DNA of 62,346 nucleotides from Acidimicrobiia bacterium. Its GTDB lineage: Bacteria; Actinomycetota; Acidimicrobiia; Acidimicrobiales; AC-14. The notes under the pieces are model-generated. The model had not been told where the DNA came from and made no database searches. It saw nothing but the letters and a program-made list of their open reading frames with translations. Shown one piece after another: positions 27,043 to 36,635 of this stretch. How positions within the stretch are numbered: position 1 is the first letter of the stretch; each line of letters starts with the position of its first letter. The stretch spans positions 1-62,346 of the forward strand of contig JAHFUQ010000008.1 of assembly GCA_023265045.1 (NCBI GenBank), given 5' to 3'. The translations under genes and the position numbers were made by a program.

Positions 27043-27284
27043 GCGACGAGATCGAGAAGGCGCGCAAGCGGCTCGAGGACGAGTACGGCCAGGTCCGCCG
27101 CCACCTCGACAAGATCCGCCACGCCCTCGACGCGGTCGAGCGAGCCGGTCCCGAAGACGACCTCTCCGACCTCCTCGACGAGCTGGAGAAGCGCGTCCAC
27201 GAGGTCCGCACGGGCGGCATGATCGGCTCTGGCGCCCACGGTCACAAGCGGGCGCTGGACGACTACCGCAAGCTGAGGGGCTAG
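27039..27284 (+). CDS. Small coiled-coil protein, apparent CTG start
   Basis: The frame directly after rpmB encodes 81 residues (LSDEIEKARKRLEDEYGQV to DDYRKLRG), highly charged, with a long amphipathic helix over about residues 2-58 and a Gly/His-rich turn before the end. In this frame no ATG/GTG/TTG precedes residue 61. The CTG overlaps the rpmB TGA as CTGA, the same geometry as the ATGA/GTGA overlaps elsewhere. Composition strongly suggests real coding. Function unknown. Confidence 0.6.
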   Translation: MSDEIEKARKRLEDEYGQVRRHLDKIRHALDAVERAGPEDDLSDLLDELEKRVHEVRTGGMIGSGAHGHKRALDDYRKLRG

Positions 27285-27364
27285 CCGGCGCCGAGCGCCG
27301 TTGTAGCTGCTGTCAACAGCAGCCTTCGTATGCTGTTTACAGCGCGAGCGTGAACCCCGGGACC

Positions 27365-27874
27365 CTTGAGGCGGTGCTGGAGATCCCCCCGCCGTCGCCG
27401 AACGCATCTCCCGGCGGGTGCTGGTCGTGCCGGACGAGTTCCAGGCCATGGCCGGCGTCGCGCGGGCTGATGCGGTGCTCCGCTCGCAGATCCAGCACCA
27501 GACCGACTCGGTCTCCTACCTGTTCGCGGGATCGGAGCAGTCGGTGACCGACATGCTCTTCAGCGATCGGGCCCGGCCCCTCTACGGGCAGGCGGAGCGC
27601 ATCGGCCTCGGCCCCTTCGAGCCCGATGCGCCATGTGGGGAACCGTCGACGCACGGGGCGAGATCGACGTCGCGGAGGTCGCTGCCGGCGTCGACGAGGC
27701 GCTGGCGCGCAGCGCCGGCGAGTTCACCGCCATCCTGGGCCTGCTGACCGCCGCCCAAGCCCGGGTGGCCCGCCTCGTGGCGTGGCGCGAGCCGCTCACC
27801 GGGGCCGCCGCCGCCACTCCCACGTCGATCCGCTCTTCGCGGAGTGGCTACGTCGCCTCGGCGCCAAGCCCTGA
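27365..27874 (+). pseudogene. Remnant of an AAA-type (archaeal ATPase-like) gene
   Basis: Three frames together read like the second half of a standalone P-loop ATPase. First: LVVPDEFQAM, SYLFAGSEQSVTDMLFSDRARPLYGQAERIGLGPF. Then, in another frame: DEALARSAGEFTAILGLLTAAQARVARLVA. Finally, in a third: HVDPLFAEWLRRLGAK with a stop at 27874. The P-loop half and the region between are missing, so the copy is dead. Confidence 0.65.
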
Positions 27875-27880
27875 ACGCCC

Positions 27881-28114
27881 CTACGGCGTCGTGCCGCTCG
27901 ACGGTTCGGGTGGCGCCTGCGGCGGGGGCTCGTCGTCGGCGGCGTCGGCGCCGAGGAAGCCCTTCGCCTTCTCGACGGCGGACTCGATCTTGTCGGTGTG
28001 CTTGTGGCCGGTCTTGTCGTCGACGAGGTCGGCGATCTTGTCGACGACGCCCTCGATCTTGTCGCCGTGCTCCGCGGCCAGGTCCTTGAGCTTGTCGAAC
28101 GGGCTGTCTCCCAT
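27881..28114 (-). CDS. Rv0909/MT0933-like small antitoxin-type protein
   Basis: The 77-residue protein (MGDSPFDKLKDLAAEHGDKI, DKIADLVDDKTGHKHTDKIE) has the amphipathic DKIxxxVDDKTGxKxxDKI pattern of the Rv0909-type antitoxin family, followed by a Pro/Asp-rich tail. In mycobacteria the partner toxin is Rv0910, a SRPBCC protein; no such gene is adjacent here. Start chosen at the ATG giving the conserved N-terminus. Confidence 0.7.
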   Translation of the reverse strand: MGDSPFDKLKDLAAEHGDKIEGVVDKIADLVDDKTGHKHTDKIESAVEKAKGFLGADAADDEPPPQAPPEPSSGTTP

Positions 28115-28252
28115 GCCGACAAGTCTTGCTCGAATCCGACGATGACGGACTGCGCCAACCCGGCCGCCACCGCGCTCACGCCCGTCGCCCGCACGGGCGC
28201 CGGAACGTGCCGGGAGGGGCGCGCTCGAACGAGTTCTTGCCGCGTTGGCGTT

Positions 28253-28281
28253 GTGATTTCGCCGATTTCGGCCGAAATCAC
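28253..28281. promoter_or_regulatory. 9-bp inverted repeat, operator or terminator
   Basis: GTGATTTCG and CGAAATCAC flank an 11-bp centre between the thiD stop and the antitoxin-like gene. The rest of the 199-bp gap shows nothing else. It could end the thi transcript or be an operator. Confidence 0.35.
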
Positions 28282-28313
28282 ACGGGTTTCGGCGCACCAA
28301 CCCATCTGGGGTC

Positions 28314-29138
28314 CTAGCCGGCCAGGCCGCCCCAGCCGGGGTCGACCGGGCCGACGCCGGCGCCCAGCCCGCCCACCGCCTCGCCAGCGGCGATGGCCCG
28401 CCCGACGAAGCGCTTGGCCGCGATGCAGGCGTCGGCCGGATCCATCCCCCGGGCCAGCTCGGCGCAGATGGCGGCCGACAGCACGCAGCCGGTGCCGTGG
28501 GTGTGGCGGGCGGGGATCCGGGCGCCGTCGATCCAGGTCATCGTCCCGTTGGCCACCAGCAGGTCGGGCGAATGATCGGCGTCGGGCAGGTGGCCGCCGG
28601 TGATGAAGATGACCTGCGGGCCCACCCCCGACAGCACGCGGCCCGCCTCCTCCATGGTCCCGCGGTCGCCCACCGGGAAACCGGCCAGCGCCCCCGCCTC
28701 GTCCATGTTGGGCACGAGGACGGTGGCACGGGGCAGGAGCTGGAGCCACAGGGTCTCGAGGGCGTCGCCGGCCAGCAGCTCGTCGCCGTGCGACGAGAAC
28801 ATCACCGGGTCGACCACCAGCGGCTGCACCCGGAAGTCCCTCACGGCGTCCGCCACCGCCTCGACCAGCTCGAAGGACCCAAGCATCCCGGTCTTGGCCG
28901 CGCTGACCCCGATGTCCTTCACCACCGACTCGATCTGCGCCCGCACCAGCTCGGGGCGGACGGGCTCCCACGCCTGGAGCCCGAGCGTGTTCTGGGCGGT
29001 CACGGCGGTGACCGCACACGTCCCCCACACCCCGTGGGCCTCGAACGTCTTGAGGTCGGCGGCCACCCCCGCGCCCCCGCCCGAGTCGGTCCCCGCGATG
29101 GTCAGCGCCACGAGCCGGCGCCCCGCCGCCGCGCTCAC
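28314..29138 (-). CDS. thiD: Hydroxymethylpyrimidine/phosphomethylpyrimidine kinase
   Basis: Ribokinase-fold kinase making HMP-PP for thiamine. About 274 residues from a GTG that gives VSAAAGRRLVALTIAGTDSGGGAGV. Family motifs: GTDSGGGAG, the AKTGML segment, VVDPVM, and the ATP/anion-hole motif HTHGTGC. Another GTG two codons earlier is equally possible. Located 88 bp after thiL, forming a small thiamine cluster. Confidence 0.93.
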   Translation of the reverse strand: MSAAAGRRLVALTIAGTDSGGGAGVAADLKTFEAHGVWGTCAVTAVTAQNTLGLQAWEPVRPELVRAQIESVVKDIGVSAAKTGMLGSFELVEAVADAVRDFRVQPLVVDPVMFSSHGDELLAGDALETLWLQLLPRATVLVPNMDEAGALAGFPVGDRGTMEEAGRVLSGVGPQVIFITGGHLPDADHSPDLLVANGTMTWIDGARIPARHTHGTGCVLSAAICAELARGMDPADACIAAKRFVGRAIAAGEAVGGLGAGVGPVDPGWGGLAG

Positions 29139-29226
29139 GGGCACGCCCCGACGCTCTGCGGCGTCGAGGCGACCGCCCCGGTCATTTCGACGCCGAATGC
29201 CGGTTCGACGCCGCAAAGGAGGGCCA

Positions 29227-30135
29227 TCACCACGTGTGCTCCCACCCCAGCTCGGGCAGCGGGCCGTCACGCAGGCGCCGTTCGGAGGGGTCGGCGGTGC
29301 ACCGCCCCACCCGCAACGGCGCCGTCAGGCGTGCCTCGACAAAGGCCGCTTCCATAGCCGCGGTGTCCCTCGTCGCGAACAGCAGCTCGTAGTCCTCGCC
29401 CCCCCCGAGGGCGAGGGCCTCGGGGTCGTCGGCCACCCGCGCCACCCCGACCGCCACCGGGACCCGTTCCAGCGCCACGCCCACGCCCGACGCCGCCGCC
29501 AGGTGGCGGACATCCAGGGCCAGCCCGTCGGACACGTCGATCATGGCCGTGGCGCCCGCCCACCGCGCCGCCCGGCCTTCGGCCAACCGAGGCCGCGGCC
29601 GGCGGTGGGCCGACGCCAGGTCCGGGTCCTCCCCGGCCCGGCCCGCCTTCAGCAGCGCCAGTCCTGCGGCCGACGCCCCCAGCGGCCCGGTGACGAACAG
29701 CGTGTCCCCCGCCCGGGCGCCCGAGCGCAGCACCGCCGGCGGCCCCCCGTCGTCCAACGCCCCCACCACCGCCACGCTCACCACCAACGCGGGGGCGGCA
29801 GTCAGGTCCCCGCCCACCACCTCGCACCCCGCCCACGCGGCGGCGCCCAGCAAGCCGTCGTACAGCACGTTCACGTCCACATCGCCCAGCGGTCCCGAGA
29901 CCGTCACCAACGCGTACGAAGGCCGGCCCCCCATGGCCGCGACATCGCTCACACAGGCCGCCATCGCCTTCCACCCGAAGTCGTCCAGCCCGACCAACGA
30001 CAGGTCGGCGTGCACGCCGGCGACCGCGGCGTCGGCGCACAGCAACACCCGCCCCCCGTCGACCACCGCGCAGTCGTCGCCGATGGCGGGCATGCGGGCC
30101 CGCAGCGTCTCGATCAGGGTGAATTCACGGGCCAT
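29227..30135 (-). CDS. thiL: Thiamine-monophosphate kinase
   Basis: Last step to thiamine diphosphate. The 302-residue protein shows the AIR-synthase fold marks IGDDCAVVDG, a metal-binding Asp in ADAAVAGVH, VSDVAAMGGRP, VGGDLT and the C-terminal GGGEDYELLF. Divergent from the cold-shock-like gene with only 28 bp between start codons. Confidence 0.94.
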   Translation of the reverse strand: MAREFTLIETLRARMPAIGDDCAVVDGGRVLLCADAAVAGVHADLSLVGLDDFGWKAMAACVSDVAAMGGRPSYALVTVSGPLGDVDVNVLYDGLLGAAAWAGCEVVGGDLTAAPALVVSVAVVGALDDGGPPAVLRSGARAGDTLFVTGPLGASAAGLALLKAGRAGEDPDLASAHRRPRPRLAEGRAARWAGATAMIDVSDGLALDVRHLAAASGVGVALERVPVAVGVARVADDPEALALGGGEDYELLFATRDTAAMEAAFVEARLTAPLRVGRCTADPSERRLRDGPLPELGWEHTW

Positions 30136-30148
30136 TCACCGCCTCCGG

Positions 30149-30154
30149 TAAACT
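30149..30154 (+). promoter_or_regulatory. -10 box for the cold-shock-like gene (leaderless)
   Basis: TAAACT ends 9 bp before the ATG at 30164, leaving no room for a ribosome binding site, so the transcript is probably leaderless, as is frequent in actinobacteria. Confidence 0.45.
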
Positions 30155-30163
30155 GGGTGACTG

Positions 30164-30394
30164 ATGCAAGGAGTGGTCAAGTCGTACGACCCTGGCACAC
30201 GTGAGGGTACGGTCGTCAGGGACACCGATCGATCGGAGTACCCGATCGCGCACGATGCGCTGGCCGGCTCCGTCTTCCGCATGCTCCGCCAGGGACAGCG
30301 CGTGATCTGGGACCTCGATGGAGAAGGACGGGCAACGGCGCTGCGGCTCGGCTCCGAGGTCGACATGGGAACACCCGGCTTCCCGAAGCTGTAG
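30164..30394 (+). CDS. Cold-shock/OB-fold-like protein
   Basis: The 76-residue protein ([28 protein letters not shown]) has the beta1-beta2 pattern of CspA-type domains, with G-x-V-x-x-Y-D and EGTVV. It lacks the full RNP1 aromatic set (KGFGFI), so nucleic-acid binding may be weak. The C-terminus ends [10 protein letters not shown]. Immediately upstream of pckG (29 bp). Confidence 0.75.
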   Translation: MQGVVKSYDPGTREGTVVRDTDRSEYPIAHDALAGSVFRMLRQGQRVIWDLDGEGRATALRLGSEVDMGTPGFPKL

Positions 30395-30423
30395 CCGCAC
30401 AACCTGGATGGAAGGGGACGCAG

Positions 30424-32229
30424 TTGACTGTCACGACCGCGGGCCGCACCACGAACCAGCGCCTGTTGAACTGGGTGGAGGAGGTCGCCACCCTCACCAC
30501 CCCCGACCGCGTGTACTGGTGCGACGGCTCCCAGGAGGAGTTCGACCGCCTGTGCGCCGAGATGGTCGAGGCGGGCACCCTCACCTCCATCGACGCCAGG
30601 CGCCCCGGCTCCTACTGGGCCACGTCCGACCCCGGCGACGTCGCCCGCGTCGAGGACCGCACCTACATCTGCTCCAAGGCGGAGATCGACGCCGGCCCCA
30701 CCAACAACTGGCGTGACCCCGACGAGATGAAGGCCACCCTCACCGGCCTGTTCCGGGGTTCGATGCGGGGCCGCACCATGTACGTCGTCCCCTTCTCCAT
30801 GGGCCCCCTCGGCTCCCCCATCGCCCACATCGGCGTGGAGCTGACCGACTCGCCCTACGTCGCCGCCAACATGCGGATCATGACCCGCATGGGCCAGGCC
30901 GTGCTCGACGTGCTGGGCGACGGCGACTTCGTCCCCTGCCTGCACTCGGTGGGCTCGCCGCTGGAGCCGGGCCAGGCCGACGTGGCGTGGCCGTGCGACG
31001 CCGAGAACAAGTACATCGTCCACTTCCCCGAGGAGCGCACGATCTGGTCGTACGGCTCGGGCTACGGCGGCAACGCCCTGCTGGGCAAGAAGTGCTTCGC
31101 CCTGCGCATCGCCTCGACCATGGCCCGCGACGACGGCTGGCTGGCCGAGCACATGCTCATCCTCAAGATGACGTCGCCCGCGGGCGAGGCGCGCTACATC
31201 GCGGCGGCGTTCCCGTCCGCCTGCGGCAAGACCAACCTGGCCATGCTCGTGCCGACCGTTCCCGGGTGGACGGTCGAGACGGTGGGCGACGACATCTGCT
31301 GGATGAAGTTCGGGGCCGACGGCCGCCTTTACGCCATCAACCCCGAGGCCGGCTTCTTCGGCGTCGCCCCTGGGACGTCGGACGAGACCAACTACAACGC
31401 CATGCGCACCCTCGAGCGCAACTGCTTCTTCACCAACACCGCCTACACCGACGACGGCGACGTGTGGTGGGAGGGCATGACCGACGAGGCGCCCGCCCAC
31501 GTGATCGACTGGAAGCGCAACGACTGGACACCCGAGTCCACGACGCCGGCGGCGCACCCCAACGCCCGCTTCACCGCCCCCGCGGCCCAGTGCCCGACCA
31601 TCGCCGACGAGTGGGAGGACCCTGCCGGCGTCCCCATCTCGGCCATCCTCTTCGGCGGCCGCCGGTCGTCGGTGGTCCCGCTCGTGCACGAGGCGTTCAA
31701 CTGGCAGCACGGGGTCTTCCTCGGCTCGATCATGGCCTCGGAGACAACGGCGGCCCAGGCCGGCGCGGTCGGCAACCTCAGGCGTGACCCCTTCGCCATG
31801 CTGCCGTTCTGCGGGTACAACATGGCCGACTACCTGGGCCACTGGCTGGAGATCGGCCAGGCCACGGCGGCCGAGAACCTGCCCCGGCTGTACTACGTCA
31901 ACTGGTTCCGCAAGAGCCCCGAGGGCAAGTGGCTGTGGCCCGGGTTCGGCGAGAACAGCCGGGTGCTCAAGTGGGTGTTCGAGCGGGTGACGGGCACGGG
32001 CGCCGGGCGGGAGACCGCCATCGGCGTGCTCCCGGCGGAGGGGGCCATCGACACGACCGGCCTCTCGGTCTCGCCTGACGACCTGGCCGAGCTGCTGCGG
32101 GTCGACGTGGAGGAGTGGCGGCGCGAGGTGCCGTCCATCGAGGAGCACTACGCCAAGCTCGGCGAGCGCCTCCCCGACGAGCTGCGCGACGAGCTCAACG
32201 CCCTGGAGAAGCGCCTCAGCTCGGAATAA
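30424..32229 (+). CDS. pckG: Phosphoenolpyruvate carboxykinase (GTP)
   Basis: Converts oxaloacetate to PEP in gluconeogenesis. The 601-residue protein starts at TTG with a GGAAGGGGA ribosome site. Family marks: the [20 protein letters not shown] region, the P-loop [14 protein letters not shown], the metal-site GDDICWMKF, and [12 protein letters not shown]. Normal length. Its end overlaps the convergent permease gene by 14 bp. Confidence 0.97.
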   Translation: MTVTTAGRTTNQRLLNWVEEVATLTTPDRVYWCDGSQEEFDRLCAEMVEAGTLTSIDARRPGSYWATSDPGDVARVEDRTYICSKAEIDAGPTNNWRDPDEMKATLTGLFRGSMRGRTMYVVPFSMGPLGSPIAHIGVELTDSPYVAANMRIMTRMGQAVLDVLGDGDFVPCLHSVGSPLEPGQADVAWPCDAENKYIVHFPEERTIWSYGSGYGGNALLGKKCFALRIASTMARDDGWLAEHMLILKMTSPAGEARYIAAAFPSACGKTNLAMLVPTVPGWTVETVGDDICWMKFGADGRLYAINPEAGFFGVAPGTSDETNYNAMRTLERNCFFTNTAYTDDGDVWWEGMTDEAPAHVIDWKRNDWTPESTTPAAHPNARFTAPAAQCPTIADEWEDPAGVPISAILFGGRRSSVVPLVHEAFNWQHGVFLGSIMASETTAAQAGAVGNLRRDPFAMLPFCGYNMADYLGHWLEIGQATAAENLPRLYYVNWFRKSPEGKWLWPGFGENSRVLKWVFERVTGTGAGRETAIGVLPAEGAIDTTGLSVSPDDLAELLRVDVEEWRREVPSIEEHYAKLGERLPDELRDELNALEKRLSSE

Positions 32230-33046
32230 CCCCTCGGCTGCGCGGATCGAGGGCGTCCCGTAAGCCGTCGCCCAGCAGGTTGAGGCCGAGGACGGCCAGG
32301 CTGATGGCGATGCCGGGGTAGATCATCAGCTGGGGCGCGGTCAGCAGGAAGACGCGGCCGTCGTTGAGCATCGTCCCCCACTCGGGAGTGGGCGGCTGGG
32401 CGCCGAGCCCGAGAAAGCTCAGCCCCGCCAACGCCAGGATCAGCTGGCCCATCTCCAGGCTGGCCAGCACGATCAGGGGCGACACGACGTTCGGCAGCAC
32501 GTGGCGGCCGAGGATGTGGACGTCGCCGCCGCCCGCGGCCCGCGCCGCGCCCACGTACTCCCGCTCCCGCAGGCTCAGCACCAGCCCCCGCACCACGCGG
32601 GCGTAGTCCGCCCACCCGACGGCGATCAGCCCGGTCAGCACGCCCCGCAACCCCGGTCCCACCACGCCGACGATGGCGAGCGCCAGCAGCAACGTGGGAA
32701 AGGCCAGCAACGCGTCGACCACCCGCATCAGCACGGTGTCGACCCGCCCGCCCAGGTAGCCGCTCACCGCCCCCACCGTCACGCCCACGACCGTCACCGC
32801 CGCCGTCACCACCAGGGCCCCGCCCAGCGACCAGCGGGCGCCGTACACGATGCGGCTGAACAGGTCCCGCCCCAGGGCGTCGGTGCCCAGCAGGTGATGG
32901 CGGCTTGGGTGCGCCAACCGCGCCAGCACGTCGATCGCGGTCGGGTCCTTGGGCGCGATCCACGGCGCAAAGACGGCCAGCACGGCGAAGGCGACGACGA
33001 CCGCCAGGCCCACCACTGTCAGCGGCTGGCGCAGCAGGCCCCTCAC
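32216..33046 (-). CDS. Peptide/nickel-type ABC transporter permease (DppC-like)
   Basis: The 276-residue permease has an N-terminal membrane helix ([22 protein letters not shown]), [16 protein letters not shown], about five more helices, and the EAA-type loop ([25 protein letters not shown]). The GTG start overlaps the stop of the DppB-like gene as GTGA. No ATP-binding subunit is found in the window, so it must use subunits encoded elsewhere. Confidence 0.9.
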   Translation of the reverse strand: MRGLLRQPLTVVGLAVVVAFAVLAVFAPWIAPKDPTAIDVLARLAHPSRHHLLGTDALGRDLFSRIVYGARWSLGGALVVTAAVTVVGVTVGAVSGYLGGRVDTVLMRVVDALLAFPTLLLALAIVGVVGPGLRGVLTGLIAVGWADYARVVRGLVLSLREREYVGAARAAGGGDVHILGRHVLPNVVSPLIVLASLEMGQLILALAGLSFLGLGAQPPTPEWGTMLNDGRVFLLTAPQLMIYPGIAISLAVLGLNLLGDGLRDALDPRSRGVIPS

Positions 33047-33981
33047 GACGCCACCAGCCGCACCTTGGGGTCCAACCGGGCGTACAGCAGGTCGACGAGC
33101 AGGTTGACGACCAGGAAGACGGTGCCGGTGAACAGCACGAAGCCTTGGATCACCGGGTAGTCCCGGGCGTAGATCGAGTCGACGACGAACTTCCCCACGC
33201 CCGGCCAGGCAAAGACCGTCTCGACGAACACCGCCCCGCCGAGGAGGTGCCCGAAGCGCAGGCCCGCCACCGTCGCCACCGGGATCAGGGAGTTCCGCAG
33301 GGCGTGGCGCACGACCACCGCCCGCTCCCGCAGCCCCTTGGAACGGGCGGTGCGCACGTAGTCGTCCCCCAGCGACTCCAGCAGGCTGGCTCGGGTAAGC
33401 CGGGTCAGGATCGCACTTGACCCCAGCGCCAGCGTCAGCGCCGGCAGCACCATGTGCCGCACCCCTCCCCGCCCCGCCACGGGGAACCACTCGACCTTCA
33501 CGGCGAACAGGACGATCAGCACGTAGCCGAGCCAGTAGCTGGGCATCGACGACCCGATCAGCGCCGCCAGCCGCGACCCGTGGTCCACCACCGAGTTGTG
33601 CTTGACCGCGCACACCACCCCCAGCGGCACGGCGATCAGCAGCGCCAGCGCCAGGGCGGGGACGGCCAACTGCGCCGTGACCAGGAACCGGCCCGACAGC
33701 TCGTGGAGCACCGGCTCGCGCGTTCGGTACGACCTCCCCAGGTCGCCCTCGACCGCGTGCCCGACCCAACGGGCGTAGCGAACCACGAAGGGCGCGTCGA
33801 GCCCCAGCTCCCCGCGCACCCGGGCGACGTCCTCCGCCGACGGCGCCTGGTCGGACTGGCTCCGCAGCAACAGCTCGGCCGGGTCGCCCGGCGCCAGCGT
33901 CGCCAGCAGGAAGGCGAAGAAGCTGATGAGCAGCCAGATAGGCGCCACATAGGCAAGGCGGCGGACGAGGTATCGGCCCAC
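33043..33981 (-). CDS. Peptide/nickel-type ABC transporter permease (DppB-like)
   Basis: The 312-residue protein opens MGRYLVRRLAYVAPIWLLISFFAF, has six predicted helices, and the EAA loop DDYVRTARSKGLRERAVVVRHALRNSL. The 20-residue N-terminal basic helix and APGDPAELL are typical of DppB. Divergent from the substrate-binding protein with 44 bp between them. Confidence 0.92.
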   Translation of the reverse strand: MGRYLVRRLAYVAPIWLLISFFAFLLATLAPGDPAELLLRSQSDQAPSAEDVARVRGELGLDAPFVVRYARWVGHAVEGDLGRSYRTREPVLHELSGRFLVTAQLAVPALALALLIAVPLGVVCAVKHNSVVDHGSRLAALIGSSMPSYWLGYVLIVLFAVKVEWFPVAGRGGVRHMVLPALTLALGSSAILTRLTRASLLESLGDDYVRTARSKGLRERAVVVRHALRNSLIPVATVAGLRFGHLLGGAVFVETVFAWPGVGKFVVDSIYARDYPVIQGFVLFTGTVFLVVNLLVDLLYARLDPKVRLVAS

Positions 33982-34025
33982 GAGGTCGCTATCCTGCTCG
34001 GGCGGCGGTCATCCGGGGGGAAGAC

Positions 34026-35603
34026 ATGAGACGCAACCGCTTTGCCGTCGCGTTGTTCGCCGCCGTCCTGGTCGCCACCGGCTGCGCCAAGGACGCCACG
34101 ACCAGCTCGCAGCCGTCGGCGCCCACGACCGTCGCCAAGGACGACCTCACCGTCGGCACGCCGGCCGACTCGTTCGTCACCGAGGGGGACCGCGCCAACC
34201 TCGGCATGTTCCCGATCAACACCAACATGTTCGAGACGCTCGTACGCATGACGCCCGACTTCCAGGTCGAGCCGTGGCTGGCGGAGCGCTACGAGTACAC
34301 GGGGAACAACACCTTCCGCTTCTACCTGCGCAAGGGCGTGACGTTCCACAACGGCGCCCCGTTCAACGCCGCCGCGGTCAAGTTCAGCCTCGACCGCCTT
34401 GCCCGCACCGGCGGCGGCTCGTTGCGGATCGGCGCCGACTCGGTCAAGCCCGTCGACGACTACACGGTCGACATCACGCCGACGATCGCCAACCTGCGCC
34501 TGGTCGACCAGCTCGTGCACCCGAGCGTGGCGCCCATGGTCGCGCCCGGTGCCGACGTGGGGACAAAGCCGACCGGCACCGGCCCCTTCAAGTTCGTGAG
34601 CTACACCAAGAGCGAGAAGCTTGTCGTCGAGCGCAACGACGCCTACTGGGGCGACAAGGCCAAGCTCCGCCAGATCACGTTCAGGTTCCTGCCCGACGAC
34701 AACGCCCGCTGGCTGTCGCTCAAGACCGGCGAGGTGGACCTCATCTACGACCTGCCGCGCCAGCTGCTGGCCGAGGCGGGCAAGTCGACCGGGATCAAGA
34801 CCGCCGTCGCGCCGCCGGGGGCGACCGAGCTGATGGACCTGAACCGCTCCGGCCCCGAGGGCTACGACCTGCTCAAGGACGCCACCCTGCGCAAGGCGGT
34901 GGCCATGTCCATCGACCGCAAGGCCATCGTGGACCAGGTGTTCACCAACGCCGCCCAGGTGGCGAGCACGATCACGCCTGCGCCCCTCCTCGGCGCGGCC
35001 GCCGCCACGGTCAAGGGGGTTCCCTACGACCAGAACGGCGCCAAGGCGCTCCTCGACAACGCGGGGTGGAAAGCAGGCGCCGACGGCATCCGGGTCAAGG
35101 ACGGCCGCCGGCTCGCGCTCACGATGATCAACGGCATCCCGCCCATCGACCTCCGCAAGCCGTATCCCGAGTTCGTCCAGGCCAAGCTCAAAGACGTCGG
35201 CATCGAGGTCAAGATCGTCGAGACGCCCGAGCAGGCGACCTACACCGACCGGCTCAACAAGGGCGAGGGCGACATCTTCCTCGAGCGCGTGGCCCAGAAC
35301 GACGCCACCCCCACCCAGTTCTCCTCCGGCTTCTACTACTCCAAGGGCACGGGCGCCTACGCCAAGTGGTTCGCGGCCGGGCCCGCCTTCGACACGGCCC
35401 TCGAGGCCGCGCTGGCCACACCGGACCGCGCCGTCGCCACCCAGAAGACGGCCGACGCCCTCCACATCGCCGTGGACGAGGAGGTCGTGGTCGTGCCCAT
35501 CGCGGCGGTCAACTGGCTGTTCGCCATGCGCAGCGGCGTGCAGGGCTTCGTCCTCCATGGCTCCGCCCGCCACGTCCGCTGGGCCGGCGTGTACTGGGGC
35601 TGA
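34026..35603 (+). CDS. Peptide-type ABC transporter substrate-binding lipoprotein (SBP_bac_5)
   Basis: The 525-residue protein has a lipobox signal (FAVALFAAVLVATGCAKD, lipid Cys at residue 20). Family 5 binding-protein features follow: FETLVRMTPDFQVEPWLAERYEY, FYLRKGVTFHNGAPFNAAAVKFSLDR, GTGPFKFVSY, DLRKAVAMSIDRKAIV-like segment and the final WAGVYWG. Ligand is not predictable. A GGGGGGAAG ribosome site precedes the ATG. Belongs with the divergent DppB/DppC genes. Confidence 0.92.
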   Translation: MRRNRFAVALFAAVLVATGCAKDATTSSQPSAPTTVAKDDLTVGTPADSFVTEGDRANLGMFPINTNMFETLVRMTPDFQVEPWLAERYEYTGNNTFRFYLRKGVTFHNGAPFNAAAVKFSLDRLARTGGGSLRIGADSVKPVDDYTVDITPTIANLRLVDQLVHPSVAPMVAPGADVGTKPTGTGPFKFVSYTKSEKLVVERNDAYWGDKAKLRQITFRFLPDDNARWLSLKTGEVDLIYDLPRQLLAEAGKSTGIKTAVAPPGATELMDLNRSGPEGYDLLKDATLRKAVAMSIDRKAIVDQVFTNAAQVASTITPAPLLGAAAATVKGVPYDQNGAKALLDNAGWKAGADGIRVKDGRRLALTMINGIPPIDLRKPYPEFVQAKLKDVGIEVKIVETPEQATYTDRLNKGEGDIFLERVAQNDATPTQFSSGFYYSKGTGAYAKWFAAGPAFDTALEAALATPDRAVATQKTADALHIAVDEEVVVVPIAAVNWLFAMRSGVQGFVLHGSARHVRWAGVYWG

Positions 35604-35670
35604 CCCCGTTCGCGACTCTTCCGCGCATTTGGGGGTCTGGGCCACCAACTGCGCGGGGAGCTCGTTGGCG

Positions 35671-35838
35671 CTAGGCGACGGTGACCGGCTGGATCATCCC
35701 CTTGGCGAAGTGCGGCGCCCCACCGGCGCGGTCCTGCACGAAGCACATGAAGGCGTAGGTCCCCCTTCTTCAGCGTCACCTTGGCGGCCGACGGGAGCTC
35801 GATGCCCTCGCCCTGGCCGGTGACGGTCAGCTCCTGGC
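35671..35838 (-). pseudogene. Cupredoxin fragment with frameshift
   Basis: C-terminal piece of a cupredoxin. One frame gives CQELTVTGQGEGIELPSAAKVTLKKG. After an extra G in a G run, the next frame gives TYAFMCFVQDRAGGAPHFAKGM with the Cys-His-Met copper ligands and ends at TAG. The N-terminal half is absent and the upstream edge runs into the nucleotidyltransferase gene. Confidence 0.65.
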
Positions 35839-36351
35839 AACCGCCTCGTCGACGGCGGACCTGAACGTTGGGGCGTCCAAAGCGGGGAAGCGGTACAGAT
35901 CAGCTTCGATGCGGGAGAAGTACGCCACCAGGCCATCGCGGGTGACGAGGCCTCGCGCCAGCATCGCCTCGACATCGGCGCGGTCCTGAGCGTGCCCCCG
36001 CTGGATCTTGGCCAGCGCCTGCGCCACCAGCTCGAAGTGATGGAACGAGAGCGTTCCCTGGCGGTCGACGAACGGGCTGCGGTCCTCCCAGCCCTCTACG
36101 ACGGGGATGAAGTCGGCGGGCGACGCCAGCTCGACGTTGACGTGCAGCTCCTCTTTCAGGCGCGGGATGGACCGGAAAACGGCGTCCTCCTCAGGCGTGA
36201 TCCTGAGGTCCACATCGACCGTCGACGCCCGCCAGCCGTACAGCACGGCGGAGGCGCCGCCGGTGAAGTAGACGCGGGCCGGCTGGCGAGCCTCCCGCCC
36301 CAGGGCGCGCATGAAGCGCCGGATGCGATCCTCGTCGGCTACTTCACGCAC
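35827..36351 (-). CDS. DUF6036-type nucleotidyltransferase
   Basis: The 174-residue protein has a minimal nucleotidyltransferase core: VYFTGGASAVLYGWRASTVDVDLRI (GG-x9-S/T-x-DxD type) with Glu in the next strand. Such proteins are often one half of AbiEii- or MNT-like toxin-antitoxin modules. It overlaps the 98-residue gene by 13 bp, so the two form a pair. Substrate unknown. Confidence 0.75.
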   Translation of the reverse strand: MREVADEDRIRRFMRALGREARQPARVYFTGGASAVLYGWRASTVDVDLRITPEEDAVFRSIPRLKEELHVNVELASPADFIPVVEGWEDRSPFVDRQGTLSFHHFELVAQALAKIQRGHAQDRADVEAMLARGLVTRDGLVAYFSRIEADLYRFPALDAPTFRSAVDEAVARS

Positions 36352-36635
36352 GCGGCCGCGTTCTCGAAGCTGACCAGCCGACGCACCAGGGCGTTGTACC
36401 GCGAGTGCGCCGAGTCGGAGTCGGTCTCGGCCAGCCGCAGGTAGAGCCGCATCTCCGGCTCGGCGATCGTCTCCGGGACATCGAAACCCAACGTCCGCAG
36501 CCGGGGCGCGCCAATCGCGACGAGCAGCGCCGCGTCGGACTCCACGCCCGCGGCGATGTCAGCCAACCCCTTCTGGACGAGGTCGCCCCCCGGCAGCGCG
36601 CTCAGGTCCACCGGTCCACGGTATCGCCGAGGCAT
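36339..36635 (-). CDS. Partner of the nucleotidyltransferase (unknown family)
   Basis: The 98-residue protein includes VDLSALPGGDLVQKGLADIAAG, ALLVAIGAPRLRTLGFDVP and DSAHSRYNALVRRLVSFE. I cannot name the family. The strict pairing with a minimal nucleotidyltransferase suggests an antitoxin or accessory subunit. Its ATG overlaps the preceding stop (TAATG). Confidence 0.65.
   Translation of the reverse strand: MPRRYRGPVDLSALPGGDLVQKGLADIAAGVESDAALLVAIGAPRLRTLGFDVPETIAEPEMRLYLRLAETDSDSAHSRYNALVRRLVSFENAAACVK

Noticed and set aside
35671-35838. Selenocysteine or recoding at the cupredoxin frame change
   Set aside because: The break is a one-base shift in a G run, with no in-frame TGA at a Cys position.
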